Shown here: in pieces, positions 23,942 to 32,727 of the stretch
How positions within the stretch are numbered: position 1 is the stretch's first letter
Layout: the number at the start of each line of letters is the position of its first letter
Assembly (NCBI RefSeq): GCF_014174495.1
Contig: NZ_JACJHR010000042.1
Location: 1-64,000 of the forward strand
DNA from: Amycolatopsis echigonensis
GTDB taxonomy: Bacteria; Actinomycetota; Actinomycetes; Mycobacteriales; Pseudonocardiaceae
Reading direction: 5' to 3'
DNA length: 64,000 bases
Translations under genes and position numbers: made by a program
Notes under the pieces: model-generated
What the model was told of the DNA's origin: nothing
Databases searched by the model: none
The model's input: the letters and a program-made list of their open reading frames with translations, nothing else

Positions 23942-25330
23942 ATGTCCGGTTTCGACGCTCTCCTCCCCCGTCCGGTGTCCGCGGAGCCGGGGCCCGGCAG
24001 CTGTCCGTGGCCCGCGCCAGTGGAGGTGCGGACAGCCTGGGGTCTCCCCGCCGAGGGCTACCGGCTCACGATCGCTCCCGACGGCGTCACGCTCGAAGCA
24101 GCCGACGCCGCGGGCGAGTTCTACGGCCGCCAGACCCTGCGTCAGCTGGCCGGTCCGGACGCGTTCCGTGCCGCGTCGATCCGCCATGGACCGGTCCAGC
24201 TGCCGTGCGGGACGATCACCGACCATCCGCGCTTCGCCTGGCGCGGCTGCCTTTACGACGTGGCCCGGCACTTCCGGACGAAGGCCGAGGTGCTGCGGTT
24301 CGTCGACCTGCTGGCCGCGCACAAGCTGAACGTCCTGAACCTGCATCTCACCGATGACCAGGGCTGGCGGATCGAAACGCCGGAGTTCCCCCGGCTCGCG
24401 GCCGTCGGCGGCTGGCGGACATCGTCGATGGTCGGCAGGCACGACGGCCCGGAACGCGACGGCCGGCCGCACGGCGGTTACTACACTGTGGACGATCTGC
24501 GCGAGATCGTCGCCTACGCCGCCGCGCGAGCCGTCACCGTGGTGCCCGAAGTGGACATTCCCGGACACGCCCGAGCCGCTATCGCCGCGTACCCCGAGCT
24601 CGGTCCAGCCACCGAAACCCCTTGGGAGGTCTGGACTTCCTGGGGCATCAGCACGTCGTTGCTGGACCCGTCGGAGTCCACTCTGGACTTCTTCCGCGCG
24701 GTCTTCGACCACGTGCTGGACATCTTCCCGTCCCCGGTGATCGCGCTCGGCGGCGACGAGGTGCCCGGTGCCACCGAGGCGCACCACCGGTTCGTCCGGG
24801 CGATCGCCGGCCACCTTGTCGCCCGTGGCCGCACGCCGATGGGCTGGGACGAGGTCCTCGACGGCGGCGACCTGCCGCCGATGGTGATCGGCGTGTGGCA
24901 GGACCGCGAACGCGCCTCGCTGGCGGCGAAGGCCGGGCACGACGTGGTGCTCTGCCCCGAGGACGGGGTGTACCTGGACCACCGGCAAAGCGACCACCCG
25001 GACGAACCGATCCCGGTCGGGTACTTGCAGGATCTCGAGCACTTCTACGGCTTCGAGCCCGAATCCGGACCGCACGTGCGCGGGATCCAGGCGCAGCTGT
25101 GGTCCGAACACCTGGACACCGTGCGGCGGACGGACTACGCGGCCTTTCCGCGGCTGTCCGCGTTCGCCGAGGTCGCGTGGAGCAGCGGACCGCGCGACTA
25201 CGCGGAATTCCTGCCCCGGCTGCGGGACCACCACCTGCCGCGCTTGGACGCGCTCGGCGTCGAATACCGGCCGCTGGATGGACCGCGTCCGTGGCAGACC
25301 CGGCCGGACGCCCCGGGACGACCCCGCTGA
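23942..25330 (+). CDS. Cytosolic GH20 beta-N-acetylhexosaminidase
   Basis: A 462-residue glycoside hydrolase family 20 enzyme that removes terminal GlcNAc from imported chito-oligosaccharides by substrate-assisted catalysis. The N-terminal GH20b domain is short. The barrel begins at RFAWRGCLYDVARHF. The catalytic pair is Asp272-Glu273 (ALGGDEVPG), with HLTDDQGWR and QAQLWSEH in the active-site loops. No signal peptide is present, which fits intracellular use after ABC uptake. ATG 23942 has GAAGGG at good spacing; ATG 23936 overlapping the permease stop is the alternative. Confidence 0.9.
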   Translation: MSGFDALLPRPVSAEPGPGSCPWPAPVEVRTAWGLPAEGYRLTIAPDGVTLEAADAAGEFYGRQTLRQLAGPDAFRAASIRHGPVQLPCGTITDHPRFAWRGCLYDVARHFRTKAEVLRFVDLLAAHKLNVLNLHLTDDQGWRIETPEFPRLAAVGGWRTSSMVGRHDGPERDGRPHGGYYTVDDLREIVAYAAARAVTVVPEVDIPGHARAAIAAYPELGPATETPWEVWTSWGISTSLLDPSESTLDFFRAVFDHVLDIFPSPVIALGGDEVPGATEAHHRFVRAIAGHLVARGRTPMGWDEVLDGGDLPPMVIGVWQDRERASLAAKAGHDVVLCPEDGVYLDHRQSDHPDEPIPVGYLQDLEHFYGFEPESGPHVRGIQAQLWSEHLDTVRRTDYAAFPRLSAFAEVAWSSGPRDYAEFLPRLRDHHLPRLDALGVEYRPLDGPRPWQTRPDAPGRPR

Positions 25331-25355
25331 CCGCACTCCCGGCCGGAAGTGCGGT
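25330..25355. terminator. Hairpin ending the importer-hexosaminidase operon
   Basis: Arms ACCGCACT and AGTGCGGT with an inner CGGCCG palindrome begin at the last base of the GH20 stop codon. CTCCTTGACC follows; the U-run is weak. Confidence 0.6.
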
Positions 25356-25439
25356 CCTCCTTGACCTGCTTTCGACTTCGCCAGGACGAGGATGGTCTCG
25401 CGCGCCGCGATGAAATCCTCAGCGAAGCCGTATAGGTCG

Positions 25440-26207
25440 TTATACGCCAGCCGGGCCGAGGAACATCCCGCCGGTCGCGTCGATGACCTGTCCGGTGACC
25501 CACCGCGAGTCCGCCGAGGCCAGGAACGCCACCACGTCGGCGATATCAGCCGGTTCAGCGACCCGCCGGAGCGCGGACGCCGCCGCCGTCCCCGCGCGCA
25601 TCCGCTCGTCAGCGAACATAGGCGCGGTGCGGTCGGTCGGCGTCGGGCCGGGAGCCACGCCGTTCACCGTGATCCCCCGCTGGCCGAGTTCCTGCGCCAG
25701 GCTGCGGGTGAACACGTCGAGCGCGCCCTTCGTCATGCTGTAGGCCAGCTCGAACGGCAGCGCGATCCGCGTGTCCGCCGACGAGATGTTGACGATCCGG
25801 CCGCCGTCCCGCAACACCGGCAACAGGCGCTGCACCAAGAAGAACGGTGCTTTCACGTTCACCGCGAACACCCGGTCGAAGTCCTCCGTAGTCGCCGTCG
25901 TGATCGAACCGGCGCCGGTCGCCGCGTTGTTGACCAGGATGTCGAGCGCGACCTCGCCGGTGCGTTCGCGCAGCTCCGACGCGAGCCGGTCGAGCAGCGT
26001 CGCCGCGTCGCCGTCGGTGCCCAGCGTCGCCTGCACCGCGAACGCCTGCCCACCGTTCGCTTCAATCGCCGAGACAGTCTCCTTGGCCGCCGCTTCGTCG
26101 CTGCCGTAGTGCACGGCGACCAGCGCGCCGTCGTGCGCCAGCCGCGTCGCGATGGCCCGGCCGATGCCCTTGCTGCCGCCGGTGACCAGTGCGATCTTCT
26201 GCGTCAT
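25440..26207 (-). CDS. Short-chain dehydrogenase/reductase
   Basis: A 255-residue classical SDR. TGGSKGIG (residues 9-16) binds NAD(P), and NNAA near residue 95 is conserved. The catalytic triad is Ser in NISSAD and Tyr/Lys in YSMTK. The C-terminal ITVNGVAPGPTPTD and TGQVIDATGG are typical of 3-oxoacyl-ACP-reductase-like SDRs. Substrate and cofactor preference cannot be read. AGGGGAG precedes the ATG but can be hidden in a hairpin (26214-26257). Not clearly linked to its neighbours. Confidence 0.88.
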   Translation of the reverse strand: MTQKIALVTGGSKGIGRAIATRLAHDGALVAVHYGSDEAAAKETVSAIEANGGQAFAVQATLGTDGDAATLLDRLASELRERTGEVALDILVNNAATGAGSITTATTEDFDRVFAVNVKAPFFLVQRLLPVLRDGGRIVNISSADTRIALPFELAYSMTKGALDVFTRSLAQELGQRGITVNGVAPGPTPTDRTAPMFADERMRAGTAAASALRRVAEPADIADVVAFLASADSRWVTGQVIDATGGMFLGPAGV

Positions 26208-26213
26208 TTCTTG

Positions 26214-26257
26214 CTCCCCTGAGCGGTGTGAACTTCGATGTCCACACCTTCGGGGAG
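26214..26257 (-). promoter_or_regulatory. Stem-loop covering the SDR ribosome site
   Basis: On the minus strand CTCCCC and GGTGTG pair with CACACC and GGGGAG, the last being the SDR Shine-Dalgarno sequence. The structure sits between the two-component operon and the SDR gene, so it may also act as a terminator for the former. Confidence 0.4.
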
Positions 26258-26292
26258 CCCGCTTACCGTCCGCGCACGAAGCGCTGACGGGC

Positions 26293-26961
26293 TCAGCCAG
26301 GCTTCAGGCGGTACCAGACTTCCGGCCGCCCGACCTGCCCGTATCGCGGTTCGCGCTGGGCCAGCCCGTTGTCCGCCAAGTACTCCAGGTACCGCCGCGC
26401 GGTGACCCGGGACGCGCCGATCGCACTGGCCGCACCACCGGCGGACAGTCCTTCGCCGGCCCCGGCGAGCGCGTCGGTGATCGCGTCCAGCGTCTCGGCG
26501 CTCATGCCCTTCGGCAGCGGCGCGGCCTCGGTGGTGCGCAGGGTGCCGAGCGCGCGATCGATCTCCGCCTGCCCGGTGACCTCGCCGGACGCCTCGCGGA
26601 AAGACGCGTAGCGCTCCAGTTTGTCCCGCAACGACGCGAACGTGAACGGCTTCAGCAGGTACTGCACGACCCCGACCGAGACGGCTGCCTTGACCAGCGC
26701 GAGATCGCGCGCGGACGTCACCGCGATGACGTCGATCGGCAGCCCGGCCGCACGCAGCGAACGGCAGACGGCGAGGCCGTGCGTGTCCGGCAGGTAGAAG
26801 TCCAGCAGGACCAGGTCGACGGGTTCGCGCTCGCAGAACCGCAACGCCTCCCCGCCGGAATGCACCACACCGGCGACGACGAACCCCGGCATCCGCTCGA
26901 CGTACAGCCGGTGCGCCTCGGCCGCCACCGGCTCGTCTTCCACCACCAGCACCCGGATCAC
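26293..26961 (-). CDS. CitB/DcuR-type response regulator
   Basis: A 222-residue regulator. The receiver domain occupies residues 1-120, with acidic pocket VVEDEP, phospho-acceptor Asp in LLDFYLPD (about residue 54), switch Thr in VTSARD and Lys in LLKPF. A helical linker and a winged-helix output (SRVTARRYLEYLADNGLAQREPRYGQ) follow, as in CitB/DpiA. It overlaps the sensor kinase gene by four bases. It probably activates dctA, which lies next door in the opposite direction. Confidence 0.92.
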   Translation of the reverse strand: MIRVLVVEDEPVAAEAHRLYVERMPGFVVAGVVHSGGEALRFCEREPVDLVLLDFYLPDTHGLAVCRSLRAAGLPIDVIAVTSARDLALVKAAVSVGVVQYLLKPFTFASLRDKLERYASFREASGEVTGQAEIDRALGTLRTTEAAPLPKGMSAETLDAITDALAGAGEGLSAGGAASAIGASRVTARRYLEYLADNGLAQREPRYGQVGRPEVWYRLKPG

Positions 26962-28562
26962 GCCGGCACCTCCTGCCTCGGCAACCGCACGGTGAACACC
27001 GCGCCGCCGTCCCGGCCGACGTCGATGGTGCCGCCGTAGCGCCGGACCGCCTGCACCACCAACGCCAGCCCGAGCCCGTGGCCGTCCCCGGCCTTCGTCG
27101 ACCAGCCGCGGCGGAACATCTCACCCACCGCTTCCTCGGGCACGCCCGGACCGTTGTCCGCGACGCGCAGCAGCAAACCGTCCTCTTCGGACCGCGCGGT
27201 GACCACCACCGAGGGCCGCGCGCCGGATTCCCGCACCACAGCGTCGATTCCGTTGTCGATCAGGTTGCCGAGGATCGTCACCAGGTCGCGCCCGGCGACG
27301 CCGGGGCCGAGGTCGTCGATCATCGTGTCCGGCGTGATCGTGAATTCCACGCCGCGTTCGCTCGCCTCCGCGGCTTTGCCGAGCAGCAGCGCGGCCAGCA
27401 CCGGTTCGGCGACCGCGGTCATCACGCGGTCGGTGAGTTCCTGCGCCAGCGCGAGTTCGGCGGTCGCGAACTCCACGGCGTCCTCGGGGCGGCCCAGTTC
27501 CACCAGCGACACGACCGTGTGCAAGCGGTTCGCGGCTTCGTGCGCCTGCGACCGCAGCGCTTCGGCGAGGCTGCGCGCGGTGGTCAGCTCGCCGGTGAGC
27601 GTCTGGAGTTCGGTGTGGTCGCGCAGGATCACGACGGTGCCCTGCGCGCGACCGCCGGAGCTGACGAGCGTCGTGCTCACGACCAGCACCCGCGAGTCCG
27701 TCAGGTGCAGTTCCTCGGTGCGGTTTTCCGGCGCGGTGAACGCCGCCGTCAGCTCGGGCGACAACCCCAGCTCGGCGAGCGGCTTCCCGGCCGGGTCGCC
27801 GGTCAGCCCGAGGAGCGTGCGGGCGCCGTCGTTGCACAGCCCGACCCGGCCGTCGCGGCCGACCAGCAGCACGCCCTCGCGAACCGAATGCAGCACGGCT
27901 TCGTGATACTCGAACAAATTGCTCAGCTCGGCCGGCGCGATGCCGCGCGTCTGCCGCTTCAGCCGCGCGCTCACCAGCCAGCCCCCGCAGGCGCCCACCA
28001 GCAATACCGCCGCCGCGACGCCGAGCAGCGGCCAGACGCGGTCCTGCAGCTCGGCCGAGATCGCCGCGATCGTGATGCCCACCGCGACGAGCGCGACGAC
28101 CCGGTGGTTCGCGTCGAACACCGGCACCACCACGCGCACCGACGGACCGAGCGAACCGGTGTAGGTCTCGGACACGACGCCGCCCCGCTGCGCCGCTTCG
28201 ATGTGCCCGAGGAACCGCTGCCCGATCAACGCCGGATTCGGGTGCGTGTAACGGATTCCCTGTGGCGACATGATCGTCACGAAGTCCACGCGCGTGTCCG
28301 CGAGCACCCGCTGCGCGTAGGGCTGCAGCGTCGCGGTCGGGTCGGCGGTCGCCGCCGCCCGCGCGACGTCCGGCGCGTCGGCGATGGAACGGGCCACCGC
28401 GAGCGACTGCTCCCCGGCCCGGTCGGTCGTAGTGCGCCGGGCGTCCAGATAGGCAATAGTGATCCCGCCGGACACGAGCACGAGCAGGATCGCCAGCTGC
28501 AGCACCAGCAGCTGCCGGGCCAGGCTCCAGCGGCTCGTCCGGATCCGAGGTGTCGGGGGCAC
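26958..28562 (-). CDS. CitA/DcuS-type sensor histidine kinase
   Basis: A 534-residue membrane kinase for extracellular carboxylates. TM1 is at about 14-38, an extracytoplasmic sCache sensor at about 40-170 (TIMSPQGIRYTHPNPALIGQ is the typical ligand loop), TM2 at about 172-195, a PAS domain at 205-305, the phospho-acceptor His in LRSQAHEAANRLHTVVSL, and an HATPase with N box NLIDNGIDAV, G1 DNGPGVP and G2 GHGLGLAL. The start is uncertain: GTG 28562 is used here, and GTG 28598 would add 12 residues. It is divergent from dctA, which strongly suggests C4-dicarboxylate sensing. Confidence 0.9.
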   Translation of the reverse strand: MPPTPRIRTSRWSLARQLLVLQLAILLVLVSGGITIAYLDARRTTTDRAGEQSLAVARSIADAPDVARAAATADPTATLQPYAQRVLADTRVDFVTIMSPQGIRYTHPNPALIGQRFLGHIEAAQRGGVVSETYTGSLGPSVRVVVPVFDANHRVVALVAVGITIAAISAELQDRVWPLLGVAAAVLLVGACGGWLVSARLKRQTRGIAPAELSNLFEYHEAVLHSVREGVLLVGRDGRVGLCNDGARTLLGLTGDPAGKPLAELGLSPELTAAFTAPENRTEELHLTDSRVLVVSTTLVSSGGRAQGTVVILRDHTELQTLTGELTTARSLAEALRSQAHEAANRLHTVVSLVELGRPEDAVEFATAELALAQELTDRVMTAVAEPVLAALLLGKAAEASERGVEFTITPDTMIDDLGPGVAGRDLVTILGNLIDNGIDAVVRESGARPSVVVTARSEEDGLLLRVADNGPGVPEEAVGEMFRRGWSTKAGDGHGLGLALVVQAVRRYGGTIDVGRDGGAVFTVRLPRQEVPA

Positions 28563-28725
28563 CCGCCCATACCAGCACACGCGCGGGCCCGGCAACACTC
28601 CGGCGCCGCTCCCGGCAAGTCCACACCGGACAGTTCCGCCGCGAACTCAATGAACACAACGGTGACGCCGGTCATATCCGCCCCGCATAGTGACCCGCGT
28701 TCCCCCCACCGAGCTGGAGGCAACG

Positions 28726-30072
28726 GTGCCTACACCGACCCCCGAGCCGGTCGCGCCCAAGCGCGACCGCACGCGTTACCTGTACCTGGCCGTGATCGCC
28801 GCCGTCGTGCTCGGCGTCGCGGTCGGGCTGCTCTGGCCGTCCGCCGGCAAAAGCCTCGCCCCGCTGGGCACCGGCTTCGTCAACCTGATCAAGATGATGA
28901 TCTCGCCGATCATCTTCTGCACCATCGTGCTGGGCATCGGCTCGGTCGCGAAGGCGGCGAAGGTCGGCAAGGTCGGCGTCACCGCGCTGGTCTACTTCAT
29001 CGTGATGTCGACGTTCGCGCTCGCGATCGGGCTCGTCGTCGGCAACCTGCTGCACCCGGGCAGCGGCCTGCACCTCAACCCGGCCGACGTGTCCAAGGTG
29101 CACCAGCAGGCGAAGGGCGGCGAGGGCGGCGTCGACTTCCTGCTCGGCATCATCCCGAAGACCTTCGTGTCCGCGTTCACCGAGGGCCAGGTGCTGCAGA
29201 CGCTGCTCGTGGCGCTGCTCGCCGGGTTCGCGCTGCAGAAGCTCGGCAAGCGCGGCGAGCCGATCCTGCGCGGCATCGAGCACATCCAGCGGCTCGTGTT
29301 CCGCATCCTGTCGATGATCATGTGGGCCGCCCCGGTGGGCGCGTTCGGCGCGATCGCCGCGGTGGTCGGCGCGACCGGCTGGGGCGCGCTGCGCAGCCTG
29401 CTGGTGATCATGCTCGGCTTCTACCTGACGTGCCTGGTGTTCGTGTTCGGCGTCCTCGGCGCGGTGCTGTGGCTCGGCGCGCGGGTCAACATCTTCAGCC
29501 TGCTGCGGTATCTCGGCCGCGAATTCCTGCTGATCCTCTCGACGTCCTCGTCGGAGTCCGCGCTGCCGCGGCTCATCGCGAAGATGGAGCACCTCGGCGT
29601 CAGCAAGCCGGTCGTCGGCATCACGGTGCCCACCGGGTACTCGTTCAACCTCGACGGCACGGCGATCTACCTGACGATGGCGACGCTGTTCATCGCCACC
29701 GCACAGGACCAGCCGCTCGCGCTCGGCGAGCAGATCACGTTGCTGCTGTTCATGGTCATCGCGTCGAAGGGCGCGGCGGGCGTCAGCGGCGCCGGCATCG
29801 CGACCCTGGCCAGCGGCCTGCAGTCGCACCGGCCGGACCTCGTCGACGGCGTCGGGTTCATCCTCGGCATCGACCGGTTCATGTCCGAGGCGCGGGCGCT
29901 GACGAACTTCGCCGGCAACGCGGTCGCGACCGTCCTCATCGGATCGTGGATGAAGGAATTCGACCGCGACCGCTCGCGGCAGGTGTTCAGCGGCCAGGCG
30001 CCGTTCGACGAAGCGACCCTGCTCGACGAGACACCGGCGGAACCCGCTCCACGGGTCCCGGCGAAGGTCTGA
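28726..30072 (+). CDS. dctA: C4-dicarboxylate transporter (DAACS family)
   Basis: A 448-residue symporter for succinate, fumarate and malate of the glutamate/dicarboxylate family. Fold hallmarks are all present: the serine-rich hairpin STSSSESALPRL, GYSFNLDGTAIYLT, SKGAAGVSGAGI and ALTNFAGNAVATVLIG. The GTG at 28726 is chosen because GGAGG stands five bases upstream; the GTG 36 bases earlier lacks a ribosome site. It is divergent from the CitA/CitB-type two-component system that likely controls it. Confidence 0.95.
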   Translation: MPTPTPEPVAPKRDRTRYLYLAVIAAVVLGVAVGLLWPSAGKSLAPLGTGFVNLIKMMISPIIFCTIVLGIGSVAKAAKVGKVGVTALVYFIVMSTFALAIGLVVGNLLHPGSGLHLNPADVSKVHQQAKGGEGGVDFLLGIIPKTFVSAFTEGQVLQTLLVALLAGFALQKLGKRGEPILRGIEHIQRLVFRILSMIMWAAPVGAFGAIAAVVGATGWGALRSLLVIMLGFYLTCLVFVFGVLGAVLWLGARVNIFSLLRYLGREFLLILSTSSSESALPRLIAKMEHLGVSKPVVGITVPTGYSFNLDGTAIYLTMATLFIATAQDQPLALGEQITLLLFMVIASKGAAGVSGAGIATLASGLQSHRPDLVDGVGFILGIDRFMSEARALTNFAGNAVATVLIGSWMKEFDRDRSRQVFSGQAPFDEATLLDETPAEPAPRVPAKV

Positions 30073-30122
30073 GACCCGGTCCGCGCCCGGGCCCCTTCCC
30101 TCCGGGTGCGGACTGTTCGGCG

Positions 30123-30166
30123 CCGCGGCCGTGCGCGTCCCCCGTGCGCACGGCCGCGGTGCTTTT
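30123..30166 (+). terminator. Terminator after dctA
   Basis: Stem CCGCGGCCGTGCGC with its 14-base complement, then TGCTTTT. It sits between dctA and the end of the convergent hxlR-type gene. Confidence 0.85.
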
Positions 30167-30171
30167 CCCGT

Positions 30172-30573
30172 TCAGCAAGCGGTGCGGCCGTCGTAGCCCT
30201 GCCGCGAAACGGCGATCGCCTCGCGGTGCCGCTCCGCCCAGTCGACGAGCCCGGACAGCGAGTCGTAGAGCTCGCGCGCCATCTCGGTCGCCTCGTACTC
30301 GACCCGCGGCGGCACCGTCGGGTAGACCGTGCGCGTCAGCAGGCCGTCGCGCTCCAGGTTCCGCAGGGTGAGCGTGAGCATGCGGCGGCTGATCCCCTGC
30401 ACCGAGCGTTCGAGTTCGGTGAACCGCACCGGACCGCGCGTCGCCTCCAGCAGGATGCCGATCACCCATTTCCCGCTGATCCGGTTCACGACCTCCATCA
30501 CCGTGCACACCGCGAGTTTCGCCGGGTCGAAGTCCGTGGCCTCGTCGGTCACAGCGATGTTCCCCTGGGACAT
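30172..30573 (-). CDS. HxlR-family transcriptional regulator
   Basis: A 133-residue winged-helix protein. Cys in the N-terminal CTVMEVVNRISGKWVIGIL is the position used for redox or electrophile sensing in HypR/QorR relatives. Recognition segments are FTELERSVQGISRRMLTLTLRNLERDGLLTR and the wing YPTVPPRVEYE. It is divergent from an MFS exporter with 116 bases between them, the usual arrangement for a local repressor. Confidence 0.92.
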   Translation of the reverse strand: MSQGNIAVTDEATDFDPAKLAVCTVMEVVNRISGKWVIGILLEATRGPVRFTELERSVQGISRRMLTLTLRNLERDGLLTRTVYPTVPPRVEYEATEMARELYDSLSGLVDWAERHREAIAVSRQGYDGRTAC

Positions 30574-30689
30574 GAAAGTGCCTCCTTCCGCACCGCCTCA
30601 TGGTCACACATGATGGGCACTGTAACAAGAGATGCCCTGGCTGCGACCAGCGGAAACTCTCCCCTGTGCTGGTACTGGAGGACCTTGTC

Positions 30690-32123
30690 ATGCCCGAAAC
30701 CGCTCGGCATCGCGGCGCGGCGCTCGCCGTGCTGTCCGCCGCCTCGCTGATGGTGGTGCTCGACAGCTCGATCGTCGCGGTCGCCCTGCCGGTGATCCAG
30801 ACCGACCTGGCGTTCAGCGCGCCCGGGCTGGCCTGGGTCGTCAACGCCTACCTCGTAGCGTTCGGCGGCCTGCTCCTGCTGTCCGGCCGTCTCGGCGACC
30901 TGGTCGGCCGGCGGCGGGTGTTCCTCGTCGGGCTCGTCGTCTTCACCGCCGCTTCGCTGGCCGCCGGCCTTTCGCCGAACGCCACCACGCTGGTGATCGC
31001 GCGCTTCGTGCAAGGTGTCGGCGGCGCGCTGACGTCAGCGGTCGTCTTGGGAATGATCGTGACGCTCTATCCCGAGCCGCGCGCCCGAGTCCGCGCGATC
31101 GGCGTTTACAGCTTCACCCAAGCCGCGGGCGCGTCGATCGGCATGGTCGCGGGCGGCGCACTCACCCAGGGCCTCGACTGGCACTGGACCTTCTCCATCA
31201 ACCTGCCCATCGGGGTCGCAGCTCTCGTCCTGACGCCGCTGGTCGTCGCCTCCGACCGCGGTCTCGGCCTCCGCACCGGCGTCGACGTGCTGGGCGCGCT
31301 CCTGGTCACCGGCGGGGTGATGCTGCTGGTGCTGGGCATCGTGCAGGCAGGCGAGGCGGGCTGGACCTTCCTGACGATCGCGACCCTGGTTGCGGCCGTT
31401 GTCCTGCTCCTGCTGTTCCTGCTGCGCCAAGCCCGGACGCGAACCCCGTTGCTGCCGCTGCGCTTGCTCCGGGTGCGCGCGATCAGCGGCGCCAACCTGA
31501 CCATGGTCGTGATGGTCGCCGGCTTCCTGGGGTTCCAGTTCGTCACCGCGCTGTACCTGCAGCAGGTCCTCGGTTTCGACGCTCTCGCCACGGGTTTCGC
31601 CTTCGTCCCGACGCCGGTCATGATCGCCGCCTTCTCGCTCGGCCTGGCCGACTGGCTGAACACCCGTTTCTCCCCGCGCTCAGTCCTGGTCGCCGGTCTG
31701 CTGACGACGTCGGTCGCTTTCCTGTACCTCACCCAAGTCCAGACCTCGGGCGGCTACGCCCTGCACGTGCTGCCGTCGCTGATCCTGATGGGCGCCGGGG
31801 CGGGGATGGCGATCCCGGCGCTGATGGGCTTGGCGATGTCCGCCGCGACCCCTGAGGACTCCGGCGTGACGTCGGGTTTGATCACCACGACCCAGCAGGT
31901 CGGCGGCGCGCTGGGAACCGCCGTGCTGGCCACCGCCGCGGCGACCCGGACCGCCGGATTGCTGGGCGGGGGTGTTCCGGAGAAAGAGGCGCTGGCGTCG
32001 GGATTCCGGGTGGCGTACGGCTTCAGCGCCGGGTTGACGGCTCTCGCCGCGATCCTCGCCGCGGTGATCCTCGGCCGCCGGGCCGCCGCTCCTGCCGCCG
32101 CGCCCGAACCGGTCGCCCGCTGA
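30690..32123 (+). CDS. MFS multidrug exporter (DHA2, 14-segment type)
   Basis: A 477-residue proton-driven exporter of the EmrB/QacA group. Motif D1 is seen in LDSSIVAVALP, motif A in GRLGDLVGRRRVF, and motif C in the A-x-G-A-S-I-G-M-V-A-G-G stretch. GGAGG lies nine bases before the ATG. The divergent HxlR regulator probably responds to an exported compound. The substrate is unknown. Confidence 0.92.
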   Translation: MPETARHRGAALAVLSAASLMVVLDSSIVAVALPVIQTDLAFSAPGLAWVVNAYLVAFGGLLLLSGRLGDLVGRRRVFLVGLVVFTAASLAAGLSPNATTLVIARFVQGVGGALTSAVVLGMIVTLYPEPRARVRAIGVYSFTQAAGASIGMVAGGALTQGLDWHWTFSINLPIGVAALVLTPLVVASDRGLGLRTGVDVLGALLVTGGVMLLVLGIVQAGEAGWTFLTIATLVAAVVLLLLFLLRQARTRTPLLPLRLLRVRAISGANLTMVVMVAGFLGFQFVTALYLQQVLGFDALATGFAFVPTPVMIAAFSLGLADWLNTRFSPRSVLVAGLLTTSVAFLYLTQVQTSGGYALHVLPSLILMGAGAGMAIPALMGLAMSAATPEDSGVTSGLITTTQQVGGALGTAVLATAAATRTAGLLGGGVPEKEALASGFRVAYGFSAGLTALAAILAAVILGRRAAAPAAAPEPVAR

Positions 32124-32133
32124 GACGCTCGCC

Positions 32134-32171
32134 CTGGCTGGCTACCTCGAAGTCGCGAGGTAACCAGCCAG
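32134..32171. terminator. Shared terminator of two convergent genes
   Basis: Arms CTGGCTGG and CCAGCCAG with an inner TACCTCG/CGAGGTA pair. It overlaps the last codons of the SRPBCC gene and begins 11 bases after the exporter stop. Confidence 0.75.
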
Positions 32172-32606
32172 GCCGTGGTGGCCCCGCCGCATCATCCACG
32201 CGTGATTGGCGCGAAAGAACGGCCGCGCGACGACGTCGAGCCTGCGCAGCAAGGGTTTCCGCACCTGGACGTGCTGCGTGATCTCCAGCCGGGAACCCGC
32301 GCCCTCGGCGTGGATCGCCCCGGCGAGCACTCCGTCGAGATCCCCGCTCAGCCGGACGCGCACCCGCAGGCCGGCCGCGTCCTGCTGCTCCCGGTGCATC
32401 GCGATGACGATCCGGTACGGCAACCGGGACCGGCAGACGATCCGGGCGGTGTCGTCGTCGAGCTGGCTCACCGACTGGACGTCCGGCCACCACCGCGGAT
32501 AGGACTCGAGGTCGACGATCGCGTCGAACACCCGTCCCGGCAGGGTGGGCAGCCACCAGTCATTCCGGAACGCATACTCGGCGTTCGTTCTCTTCTCGAG
32601 GACCAC
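32142..32606 (-). CDS. SRPBCC-family (START-like) small-ligand protein
   Basis: A 154-residue single-domain protein with the helix-grip fold. Signatures are the N-terminal strand plus VFDAIVDLESYPRWWPDVQSV and the long C-terminal helix. It resembles polyketide cyclase/dehydrase-like and lipid-binding proteins, but no biosynthetic genes are nearby. The GTG start has GAGAGGGG upstream and ends in TAG. Function unknown. Confidence 0.82.
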   Translation of the reverse strand: MVLEKRTNAEYAFRNDWWLPTLPGRVFDAIVDLESYPRWWPDVQSVSQLDDDTARIVCRSRLPYRIVIAMHREQQDAAGLRVRVRLSGDLDGVLAGAIHAEGAGSRLEITQHVQVRKPLLRRLDVVARPFFRANHAWMMRRGHHGLAGYLATSR

Positions 32607-32727
32607 AGTCCGCCCCTCTCTCCCGAGTGCCGATCAGCGGAACGCGCGCTTGTCGATCTTGGCCGCCGTTTCCTAGGCTGGCCACCCCTTGGGTACGCCG
32701 CCGCCTGAACCGTCAAGGAGGCTTGCC

